A stretch of DNA of 5,340 nucleotides from Candidatus Adiutrix sp. (GTDB taxonomy: Bacteria > Desulfobacterota > Desulfarculia > Adiutricales > Adiutricaceae). Made by a program: the position numbers and the translations under genes. The notes below the pieces were generated by a model. It made no database searches and was not told the DNA's origin. It saw only the letters and a program-made list of their open reading frames with translations. This document shows, one piece after another, positions 1 to 5,022 of the stretch; position 1 is the first letter of the stretch, and each line of letters begins with the position of its first letter. The DNA lies in NCBI GenBank assembly GCA_031286085.1, contig JAITUX010000211.1:1-5340 (forward strand), in the 5' to 3' direction.

Positions 1-79
1 GCCGGCCTTTTTAATTCGATGAGAGACAAGGTGTTTAGAGCGGCCCCCCGCTGGTCATGCCCTTGAAGAAAGAAGCCCC
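1..79. other. short non-coding stretch 3' of the Pal-like gene
   Basis: No convincing gene is visible; the only ATG reading away from the Pal-like gene closes after a few codons. A small inverted repeat (AGCGG, 4-base loop, CCGCT, positions 39-52) lies about 30 bases past the Pal-like stop codon. It has no T-run on the minus-strand side, so it is at best a weak candidate for an mRNA 3' end. The first bases (GCCGGCC followed by TTTTT) could be the tail of a hairpin that starts outside the window. Confidence 0.4.
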
Positions 80-520
80 TCAGTTGGAGGAGTTGAGCCC
101 GATGATGAAGAATTCAGCCCGACGATTCTTGGTGTAGGCCGCCGCGTTGTTGCCGGGATCGGCCGGACGCCGCTGGCCTTCGGTCATCAGAGCGATGCGC
201 TTGGGGTTGATGCCGTTGTTGACCAGGTAGCGCTGGATTTCCTCGGCCCGATGGCGGCCCAGCTCCAGGTTGTACTTGTCGTTGGAGCGCTTGTCGGTGT
301 GGCCGACCACGAAGATCTGCTTGCCGGGATAGTGCTTCAGGTAGGCGACCTTGTAATCCAGGGCCCGCAGGGCTTCAGGCTTCAGGTTGTACTTGTTGCT
401 GTCAAAATAGACCAATTCGTTGACCAGGGTCGAATCCGGGAAGTTGCCGCTGCGGCCGCAACCCTGGACCGCCAAGACGCTGACACCAAAGACCAGGAAC
501 AAAACCAATGCTTTTTTCAT
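80..520 (-). CDS. Pal-like OmpA-domain peptidoglycan-binding lipoprotein
   Basis: A 146-residue lipoprotein predicted to tether the outer membrane to peptidoglycan. The N-terminus is a lipoprotein signal peptide: MKK, a hydrophobic stretch, then VQGC with the lipidated Cys at residue 21. The rest is one OmpA C-terminal domain (about 35-140) with a VYFDSNKYNL start, GHTD at 73-76, YNLELGRHRA at 83-92 and NRRAEF at 132-137. Asp76 and Arg91 are the positions that bind diaminopimelate in this family. The start is fixed by a GGAGG Shine-Dalgarno at 532-528, seven bases before ATG 520; an in-frame ATG at 580 would bury the signal peptide. At 146 aa it is shorter than E. coli Pal (173 aa), with a very short linker after the Cys. 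No tol genes are visible, so a Tol-Pal role is inferred from the domain only. Codons lean to AAG, AAC, TAC and CTG, which fits high expression. It has its own promoter and a long leader. Confidence 0.93.
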   Translation of the reverse strand: MKKALVLFLVFGVSVLAVQGCGRSGNFPDSTLVNELVYFDSNKYNLKPEALRALDYKVAYLKHYPGKQIFVVGHTDKRSNDKYNLELGRHRAEEIQRYLVNNGINPKRIALMTEGQRRPADPGNNAAAYTKNRRAEFFIIGLNSSN

Positions 521-755
521 GCTCAATCCTCCGTGTTGTTTGTTGAACGATGACTTTATCCATTTTCCGGGACAAGCCACCCCGGGCCATGGAAGCCTTC
601 ATCTCAAGGCGTTTAAGTGATTTTGGAAAAACGCCAGTGCCTTTACTGAATCTGTTTTTCCTGCCTTTTTCACGAAACCGGCCACACAATTTACCTGAAT
701 TAGCCGCACGCCCGCCGCCGTCACGATTTCGGACACGGCCCGCTCTAAAATACAC
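521..755 (-). promoter_or_regulatory. long structured 5' leader of the Pal-like gene
   Basis: From the predicted start of transcription (about 755) to the ATG at 520 there are roughly 235 bases with no recognised gene. On the minus strand the leader can form at least three hairpins. At 661-625, an 8-bp GGAAAAAC/GTTTTTCC stem encloses a CAGT/ACTG stem. At 610-595, GCCTT pairs with AAGGC. At 585-567, CCGGG pairs with CCCGG. I recognise no named riboswitch class in it. A 52-codon reading frame (757-599) runs through the first part. The length and structure suggest post-transcriptional control of an abundant envelope protein, by sRNA, RNase or attenuation; this is inference. Confidence 0.4.
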
Positions 756-761
756 ATGTTG

Positions 762-790
762 AATATAGCACAATTTTTTTTAGTTGGCAA
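762..790 (-). promoter_or_regulatory. sigma70-type promoter for the Pal-like gene
   Basis: Read on the minus strand, TTGCCA (790-785) is followed by a 17-base A-rich spacer and TATATT (767-762). Each box differs from consensus by one base and the spacing is ideal. It sits in the most AT-rich part of the window, and transcription should begin near 755. No other good promoter was seen closer to the gene. Confidence 0.65.
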
Positions 791-830
791 CTTGTTAATT
801 AAGTTTCGAGGTTTTACTTGAAAAAGATTG

Positions 831-844
831 GCCGCCGCGGCGGC
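831..844. repeat. 14-bp perfect GC palindrome
   Basis: GCCGCCGCGGCGGC is a perfect palindrome inside otherwise AT-rich DNA, 40 bases upstream of the -35 box of the Pal promoter. It could be a protein binding site or a chance GC-rich remnant. No regulator family is recognised from it. Confidence 0.45.
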
Positions 845-856
845 TGGTATGGATAA

Positions 857-873
857 CTCGGTAATTTAACGAG
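857..873. promoter_or_regulatory. 17-bp operator-like dyad
   Basis: CTCGGTAATTTAACGAG reads almost the same on both strands: outer CTCG/CGAG arms, TAA/TTA inner arms, and one mismatched pair besides the central base. The size and symmetry are typical of a dimeric helix-turn-helix operator. It lies about 67 bases upstream of the Pal -35 box, a position that would suit an activator or a remote repressor. No cognate regulator gene is in the window. Confidence 0.35.
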
Positions 874-905
874 AAAAAATTGGTTAAAGCGCGGTTGCGG
901 CCGCC

Positions 906-982
906 TGGCCCGGCCAAGAAAACCTGGCCGGGCCATAAAAATTTTTAAGGGCCGGCCGGCCTTTCGGGGCCGGGCGCCGGCC
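906..982 (-). terminator. double-hairpin end of the hisI operon
   Basis: Two strong hairpins flank the A5T5 block at 937-946. The first (950-982) lies in the last codons of the PP-loop gene. It has a 12-bp GC stem with a 3-base bulge and a six-base loop, and its T-run comes about eight bases later. The second (906-935) follows the stop codon and has a perfect 11-bp stem, TGGCCCGGCCA with TGGCCGGGCCA, and an 8-base loop. Neither has a T-run directly at its base on the minus strand, so termination is likely but not textbook. Read from the plus strand, the T-run follows the second hairpin after six bases, so the element may work in both directions. Confidence 0.45.
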
Positions 983-2021
983 GTAAACGATCGGCCCAGT
1001 CGGCCGGCGCGGTGACCCGGGTTTTTTCCAGTCGGCTGGGTTGGCCCTGGATTTCAAGGCGCACCAGGGCTTCGGCCGAGCCTCCGCAATCGCCGTAGGC
1101 CGCGGTCAGGCTCCGGGCCAGGGCCATGGTCTCCGGGGACGGGTCGGCCGGCCCGGGCCCGAGGGTCAGGGGGCCGGGGGTTTCTTCAAGCCGGCAGAGG
1201 AGATCCCCGGGCCGGGCCAATTCGGCCAGGCGCTGATTGTCTAACCGGTTGCGGCCCACGACCAGCCAAGCCCCGGAATCGGCGGTGAAAAGGCGGCCGT
1301 GCTTGATTATCTCGACCAGGCGGGCCGGGGGCCAGGCCTGGTCCTGCCGGCCTTCCGGCCTATCCAGCAGCCACTTGAAGCGGCGGCTGAAACCGGGGTC
1401 GGTCAAGAGGCAGCCGCCGGCGGGGGTGGGGGCCGTGAGCCCGAAGCCGGCGGCCAAATCCAGTTGGGGGCGGCGGGCGCGGCCGGAGAGGCCCAGGAGC
1501 CGCTCACGGTCCACCCAGCCCCGGGTTTCGGCCTCGGTCGGCGGCAGAAGCCTGGCCGAAAGGGGCCGCAGCACCAGCCCGGGGCGGCCCGAAGCCCGGG
1601 CCACGACGTCCATGGCCCGGGGATTCTGGCTCATGGGGCGCTGGCCCAGCACCTCGCCGCTGAAGAGGAAGCCGGGGCGGCCGTCGGCCTCCAGAAGCCC
1701 TCCGGCTTTCCTGAGCATCAGGGCGTGGCAGTCCACACAGGGGTTGAGATTGCGCCCGCGGCCGTGGGCCGGGTTCTTGACCAGGGGCAGAAGGTCGTCG
1801 TAAATATCCAGGACGAAGATATCCAGGCCCAGGGCTTCCGCCCCCCGCCTGGCCTGGTCCGGGCTGAAGAAGGGGGAGGCGAAGGCCACGAGGTCGGGGC
1901 GGAAGCCCTGTTCCATCAAGAGGCGGGCGGCCAGGAGACTGTCGAGGCCGCCGGACAAAAGCCCCAGGGCCTGGACCAGGCCCCGGGCTCTCTGGGCGTC
2001 GCTTAGATCGGCTGGGAGCAT
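945..2021 (-). CDS. PP-loop ATPase (thiouridylase superfamily) with NFACT-R-like C-terminus
   Basis: A 358-residue predicted ATP-dependent RNA-thiolation enzyme of the ThiI/MnmA-like PP-loop (adenine nucleotide alpha-hydrolase) superfamily. The N-terminus has the ATP-binding SGGLDS loop (23-28). NPCVDC (93-98) resembles the NPCxxC of MnmA. GEVLGQRPMSQ (122-132), LRPLSARLLPPTEAE (151-165) and PAGGCLLTD (200-208) follow, the last supplying a third cysteine, Cys204. Residues about 236-285, with LVVGRNRLDNQRL (253-265), resemble the NFACT-R RNA-binding domain. No THUMP domain and no rhodanese domain are visible, unlike E. coli ThiI. Adenylation of a uridine followed by sulfur transfer is what the family does; the target RNA is unknown. 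The ATG follows the engB stop by two bases and has only a weak GAAG ribosome site, so translation is probably coupled. It is the last gene of the run and may be labelled a thiamine-synthesis (ThiI) protein elsewhere. Confidence 0.82.
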   Translation of the reverse strand: MLPADLSDAQRARGLVQALGLLSGGLDSLLAARLLMEQGFRPDLVAFASPFFSPDQARRGAEALGLDIFVLDIYDDLLPLVKNPAHGRGRNLNPCVDCHALMLRKAGGLLEADGRPGFLFSGEVLGQRPMSQNPRAMDVVARASGRPGLVLRPLSARLLPPTEAETRGWVDRERLLGLSGRARRPQLDLAAGFGLTAPTPAGGCLLTDPGFSRRFKWLLDRPEGRQDQAWPPARLVEIIKHGRLFTADSGAWLVVGRNRLDNQRLAELARPGDLLCRLEETPGPLTLGPGPADPSPETMALARSLTAAYGDCGGSAEALVRLEIQGQPSRLEKTRVTAPADWADRLRPAPGPERPAGP

Positions 2022-2023
2022 CT

Positions 2024-2677
2024 TCAGGCTTGTCCGGATATCCGGCCGGCCAATTCCGGCTGAAAATACTCGGCCAGCCCGTCAATCAGTTCCTCACGGC
2101 CCTGGCCGGTGGTCGCGGAGAAGGCCAGGGGCGGGCGGGTCGGGGCGGACCGGAACAGGCTCCCTAAGCGGTCCAGACGGGCCTGGGCCGGGCCGCGGCC
2201 GAGCTTGTCGGCCTTGGTGGCCACCACCCAGGCCGGAATGCCCAGGCCGGCCAGCCAGTCCAGGAGGCCGTCCTCGTCCGGCGAGGGGTCGCGGCGGATA
2301 TCCATCAAAAGGAGGGCCAGCTTGAGCGGCCGGCCGGCCTCCAAATAGTCGGCCGTAAGGGCCCGCCAGCCGGCCACCTGGGCCTTGGGAGCGGCGGCGA
2401 AGCCGTAGCCGGGCAGATCGGCCAGCAGGAAGGGCGCCGCGCCCGGGCGGAAGACGACCCGAAAAAAATTTATCTGCCGGGTCCGGCCCGGCGCGGCCCC
2501 GGTACGGGCCAGGCCCCGGCGCCCCAGGAGGCGGTTGAGCAGGGAGGACTTGCCGGAATTGGAGCGCCCCAGGAGGGCCAGTTCCGCCCCCAGGGGCGCC
2601 GGGAACTGGCGGCCGGCCGCCGCGGAGACCAGGAAATCCACCGCCTGGGCCGGCGGACTCTCCCGGGCCGGTTTCAC
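2024..2677 (-). CDS. engB: ribosome biogenesis GTP-binding protein YihA/YsxC (EngB)
   Basis: A small TRAFAC-class GTPase needed for late assembly of the 50S ribosomal subunit; it acts in the cytoplasm. With the GTG start chosen here it has 217 residues, and all five G motifs are present. G1 is GRSNSGKSS (37-45), with Ser where many homologues have Val. The G2 region is GRTRQINFF, with Thr66. G3 is DLPGYG (87-92), G4 is TKAD (154-157), and the G5-type loop is SATTGQG from 187. GTG 2677 is preferred because the family usually starts 20-35 residues before G1. A TTG at 2722, overlapping the TPR gene's stop as TTGA, would add 15 residues of weak coding character and cannot be excluded. Neither start has a strong Shine-Dalgarno. 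The gene sits between the TPR lipoprotein and the PP-loop gene, two bases ahead of the latter. Confidence 0.93.
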   Translation of the reverse strand: MKPARESPPAQAVDFLVSAAAGRQFPAPLGAELALLGRSNSGKSSLLNRLLGRRGLARTGAAPGRTRQINFFRVVFRPGAAPFLLADLPGYGFAAAPKAQVAGWRALTADYLEAGRPLKLALLLMDIRRDPSPDEDGLLDWLAGLGIPAWVVATKADKLGRGPAQARLDRLGSLFRSAPTRPPLAFSATTGQGREELIDGLAEYFQPELAGRISGQA

Positions 2678-2718
2678 GCGGCCCCGGCCGCCTTGAACCG
2701 GGCCGTGGTCATTCCCCT

Positions 2719-3522
2719 TCAAAACCCCATGGCTTTGCGGGCCCGGCGTTGGGCTTCCAAGGCCTGCGGAGTGTTGGGGGCCAGGACGGCGACCTGGCTG
2801 TAGGCTTGGGCGGCCTCGTCGGTCTTGTTCAGGCGGACATAGAGATCGCCCAGGGCCATGAAGGTTTCGGGGTCCTTGTCGTCAAGCCGCGCGGCGTTGA
2901 CCAGGTAGTCCAGGGCGGAGTCGTATTCATGCCGGTCCAGGCGCACGAACCCGATGGTCTGGTAGGCCTTGGCGTAGTTCGGGGATATTTCGATGGCCCG
3001 GGCCAGGGCGGCCAGGGCCTGGTCGTAATCCTTCATCTTGCGGTAGGTCAGGCCGATGTTGGTATAGGTCAGGTGCTTCTTCTGGTAGAGCAGGTCCTTG
3101 AGGCAGTAGTTGAATTCGGCCAGGGCCTGGTCGAAATTGTTCATCTCCAGGTAAACCAGGCCGAGGTTGTTGTGGACGTCGGTGCGGTTCGGGTTGATGG
3201 CCAGGGCCTTTTGAAAGCTGGCCACGGCCAGCTCGTATTCCCGCTGTCCGTAATAATAGGCCAGGCCCAGGTAGTTTTCCACGTCGGCGTTGTTCGGGGC
3301 CAGTTCCTGGGCTCTCAGGAGTTCCGGCAGGGCCTTGATGTATTCCCCTTGCCGCAGAAGGGCCGAGCCCAGGTTGATCTGGGCCTGGGCCTCTTCGCTG
3401 ACCTGGTCGCCGGGGGCGGTTTTACGGGTTGAGCGGCGGCTCTCGGAGGGGCAGGCGGCCAGGGCCAGGCACAGGCAGAGGCAGAGGCCCAGGAGGGGGA
3501 GGCGGAGGCGTGAAGCGGTCAT
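2719..3522 (-). CDS. TPR lipoprotein, PilW/PilF-like
   Basis: A 267-residue lipoprotein made almost wholly of tetratricopeptide repeats. The signal peptide is a hydrophobic stretch rich in Leu and Cys that ends in LAAC, with the lipidated Cys at 24 followed by Pro. About six TPR units follow (roughly 46-79, 80-113, 114-147, 151-184, 185-218, 219-252), showing the usual LGLAYY, ALAINPN and NIGLTY signatures. The slightly longer third unit, with a KDLLYQ insert before the TYTNIGL segment, resembles the pilotin lipoproteins PilW/PilF. Those support assembly or stability of the type IV pilus secretin. The fold is certain, but the pilus role is inferred because no pilus gene is in view. A GAGG ribosome site lies eight bases before ATG 3522. 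There is a 43-base gap after hisG with a small GGGCC/GGCCC hairpin (3537-3550). Its stop codon lies just ahead of engB. Confidence 0.88.
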   Translation of the reverse strand: MTASRLRLPLLGLCLCLCLALAACPSESRRSTRKTAPGDQVSEEAQAQINLGSALLRQGEYIKALPELLRAQELAPNNADVENYLGLAYYYGQREYELAVASFQKALAINPNRTDVHNNLGLVYLEMNNFDQALAEFNYCLKDLLYQKKHLTYTNIGLTYRKMKDYDQALAALARAIEISPNYAKAYQTIGFVRLDRHEYDSALDYLVNAARLDDKDPETFMALGDLYVRLNKTDEAAQAYSQVAVLAPNTPQALEAQRRARKAMGF

Positions 3523-3565
3523 GGTTTGAACCTCATGGGCCTCAGGGCCCGGTCGGAGCGGGGAA

Positions 3566-4441
3566 TCAAATGACTTTGTTCAAAGGATATTCGATGATGC
3601 CTTCGGCGCCCCGCGAAAGGAGGCGGGGGATGAGTTCCCTGACCACGTTGTCGGCCACCACGGTCTCCACGCTCAGCCAGTCGGTCCTGTAGAGGCCGGC
3701 CACGGTGGGGGCGTTGAGGCTGGGCAGAAGTTCAATGACCGCGTCGATATCCTTTTCCCGGACGTTGAGCTTCAAGCCGACCAGGCCGCTGGCCCGGAGG
3801 GCTCCCTTGAGCAGGAGGGCGATCTGCCGGATCTTGGCCCGCTTGAAGTCGTCGGCCCAGGCGGCGGGGTTGGCGATGAGCTGGGTGTTGGTGGTCATCA
3901 CCTCGCCCAGGACGCGCAGGCCGTGGGCCCGGATGGTGCTGCCGGTTTCCGTCACCTCCACCACCGCGTCGGCCAGGCCGGAATTTATCTTGGCCTCGGT
4001 GGCCCCCCAGGAGAAATCCACGCTTACGGGGATGCCCAGCCGGTCGAACCAGCGGCGGGTGACGTTCACCAGTTCCGTGGCGATTTTCCGGCCGGCCAAA
4101 TCCTCCGGGACGCGGTAGGGGCTGTCGCCGGCCACGGCCAGCACCCAGCGGGCCGGGCGGTGGCCGGTCTTGGAATAGATAAGGTCTTCCGCCACCACCA
4201 CGTCCGCCTCGTATTCCACGCACCAGTCCCGGCCGGTCAGGCCGGCGTCCAGGGTGCCGCCGGCCACGTAGGGGGCCATTTCCTTGGCCTTGACCAGGGT
4301 GCAGATTATCTCCGGGTCGTCAATGTCGGGGAAATAGTTGCGTTCGCTGACGGCTATGCGCCAGCCGGCCCGGGCGAACAACTCAAGGGTGGATTTTTCC
4401 AGGGAGCCCTTCGGCAGGCCCAGGGCCACGGTCCTATCCAT
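3566..4441 (-). CDS. hisG: ATP phosphoribosyltransferase, long form (HisG)
   Basis: The 291-residue enzyme of the first committed step of histidine synthesis: it joins ATP and PRPP to give phosphoribosyl-ATP. The start MDRTVALGLPKGSLEKST is typical. YFPDIDDPEI (36-45), GLTGRDW (67-73) and the family signature ADAVVEVTETGST (157-169), with the PRPP-binding ETGST loop, are all present. The C-terminal part from about residue 210 matches the ACT-like HisG_C domain, so this is the long, hexameric, histidine-inhibited form that does not need HisZ. ATG 4441 shares its A with the hisI TGA (TGATG), and GGAGG lies four bases upstream, so the two are translationally coupled. The frame stays open for 70 more codons upstream, but that stretch only shadows hisI. 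No substitution in the key motifs stands out. Confidence 0.97.
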   Translation of the reverse strand: MDRTVALGLPKGSLEKSTLELFARAGWRIAVSERNYFPDIDDPEIICTLVKAKEMAPYVAGGTLDAGLTGRDWCVEYEADVVVAEDLIYSKTGHRPARWVLAVAGDSPYRVPEDLAGRKIATELVNVTRRWFDRLGIPVSVDFSWGATEAKINSGLADAVVEVTETGSTIRAHGLRVLGEVMTTNTQLIANPAAWADDFKRAKIRQIALLLKGALRASGLVGLKLNVREKDIDAVIELLPSLNAPTVAGLYRTDWLSVETVVADNVVRELIPRLLSRGAEGIIEYPLNKVI

Positions 4442-4818
4442 CAGTCCTCCGCCAGCCGGAAACGTCCGTCCGGGCCCAGGAGGTAGTGAAAGCAGCTGCG
4501 CCGGCCGGTGTGGCAGGAGACGCCGCCCACCTGCTCGATTTTGATGAGCACGGCGTCCAGGTCGCAGTCCAGGCGCACTTCCCGGACTTTCTGCACCCGT
4601 CCGCTCCGGCCGCCGCCCTTGTGCCACAGTTCCCGGCGGGAGCGGCTCCAATAGTGGACCTCGCCCGAGGCCAGGGTTTTTTCAAAGGCTTCGCGGTTCA
4701 TGTAGGCCAGCATGAGGATTTCACCGGTGACGGCGTCCTGGGCCACGGCGGGCACCAGGCCGCCGGACTTGTCGAAATCCGGCTCGATCCGGTCTAGATC
4801 CACCTTTGCGCCGCCCAT
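4441..4818 (-). CDS. hisI: phosphoribosyl-AMP cyclohydrolase (HisI)
   Basis: A 125-residue zinc enzyme that opens the adenine ring of phosphoribosyl-AMP, the third step of histidine synthesis. Motifs in order are LMLAYMNREAF (35-45), HYWSRSRRELWHKGGG (55-70), SGRVQKV (72-78), DCDLD (84-88) and SCHTGRRSCF (101-110). Asp84, Asp86 and Asp88 are the expected magnesium ligands, and Cys85, Cys102 and Cys109 the expected zinc ligands. It is the single-domain form; no HisE (phosphoribosyl-ATP pyrophosphatase) is fused or next to it, so that step must be encoded elsewhere. The loop GGGRSG departs slightly from the usual KG-x-TSG. ATG 4818 has an AGAGG just upstream and a promoter about 30 bases away, making hisI the first gene of the run. 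It overlaps hisG by one base. Confidence 0.97.
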   Translation of the reverse strand: MGGAKVDLDRIEPDFDKSGGLVPAVAQDAVTGEILMLAYMNREAFEKTLASGEVHYWSRSRRELWHKGGGRSGRVQKVREVRLDCDLDAVLIKIEQVGGVSCHTGRRSCFHYLLGPDGRFRLAED

Positions 4819-4853
4819 CGGGCCTCTTTACGCCCCCGCCGTTTTTTCCGGTG

Positions 4854-4882
4854 ATTATACGCCACCTCCCGCGCCAAGGCAA
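4854..4882 (-). promoter_or_regulatory. sigma70-type promoter of the hisI operon
   Basis: On the minus strand TTGCCT (882-877 of the 4,000s, that is 4882-4877), a 17-base GC-rich spacer and a perfect TATAAT (4859-4854) precede hisI. Transcription should start near 4847, giving a short leader of about 28 bases. That leaves no room for a his leader peptide or T-box between promoter and gene. Control by attenuation is therefore unlikely here, and histidine feedback on HisG is the more probable control. Confidence 0.75.
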
Positions 4883-4901
4883 TAGCCCTCAACCCGTCAC
4901 A

Positions 4902-4920
4902 GGGGCTCTAAGGAAGCCCC
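4902..4920 (-). repeat. small inverted repeat upstream of the hisI promoter
   Basis: GGGGCT and AGCCCC form a 6-bp stem around a 7-base loop, about 20 bases upstream of the -35 box. It could end transcripts arriving from the transglycosylase gene, but no T-run follows on the minus strand. A role as an operator is equally possible. Confidence 0.3.
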
Positions 4921-4991
4921 GGCGCCGGCGGCGCTTTTAATTCCGGCGGCCTTCCGGCTTCGGCTGCTGGTGTCCGCGTTGACCTGTTGCC

Positions 4992-5022
4992 CGCCGGCTA
5001 TGGGGTCTCTGGGCCGCCGGCG
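4992..5022 (-). terminator. possible hairpin after the transglycosylase gene
   Basis: CGCCGGC and GCCGGCG form a perfect 7-bp stem around a 17-base loop, beginning at the base after the TAG stop. No T-run follows, so it may protect the mRNA end rather than terminate. The same GC-rich octamer, CCGGCGGC, recurs at 4925-4932 and 4943-4950 and in inverse form at 5013-5020. The 204 bases between the two genes therefore look structured. Confidence 0.3.

Larger units (their letters stand above)
521..944. other. 424-base AT-rich intergenic region
   Basis: This gap separates the end of the hisI operon from the Pal-like gene and is much richer in A+T than the flanking genes. From right to left it holds a terminator-like hairpin (906-935), a 17-bp dyad (857-873), a 14-bp perfect palindrome (831-844), the Pal promoter (762-790) and the structured leader (521-755). 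Apart from a doubtful 52-codon frame at 757-599, no coding potential was seen on either strand. Confidence 0.6.

Noticed and set aside
39..52. A small hairpin after the Pal-like gene as its terminator
   Set aside because: The stem is only five pairs and no T-run follows, so it is not called as a terminator.
521..580. An earlier ATG (580) for the Pal-like gene, adding 20 residues
   Set aside because: It would place a signal peptide in the middle of the protein, whereas ATG 520 has a well-spaced GGAGG and starts directly with MKK plus a hydrophobic core.
848..856. A DnaA-box-like TTATCCATA on the minus strand
   Set aside because: It is a single site with one mismatch and no cluster or replication gene nearby, so it is expected by chance.
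1299..2006. Long plus-strand reading frame of 235 codons opposite the PP-loop gene
   Set aside because: It is the antisense shadow of a GC-rich gene whose minus frame carries clear enzyme motifs. The plus translation is low-complexity Gly, Ala, Gln and Pro with no motif.
2749..3432. Plus-strand reading frame of 227 codons opposite the TPR lipoprotein
   Set aside because: It is an antisense shadow made of repeated Gly/Val/Gln stretches that mirror the TPR repeats; there is no ribosome site or domain.
950..4240. Frequent GGCCGGCC and GCCGGC words across the window
   Set aside because: They are explained by GC-rich codons for Gly, Ala, Arg and Pro. Without a genome background there is no ground to call them a signal.
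3732..4486. Frames of 163 and 187 codons inside hisG on both strands
   Set aside because: Both overlap a fully conserved hisG and have compositions typical of out-of-frame GC-rich DNA.
4442..4651. An N-terminal extension of HisG by 70 residues
   Set aside because: The extension is Pro/Arg/Gly-rich and lies out of frame over hisI. ATG 4441 has a GGAGG site and the conserved HisG N-terminus.
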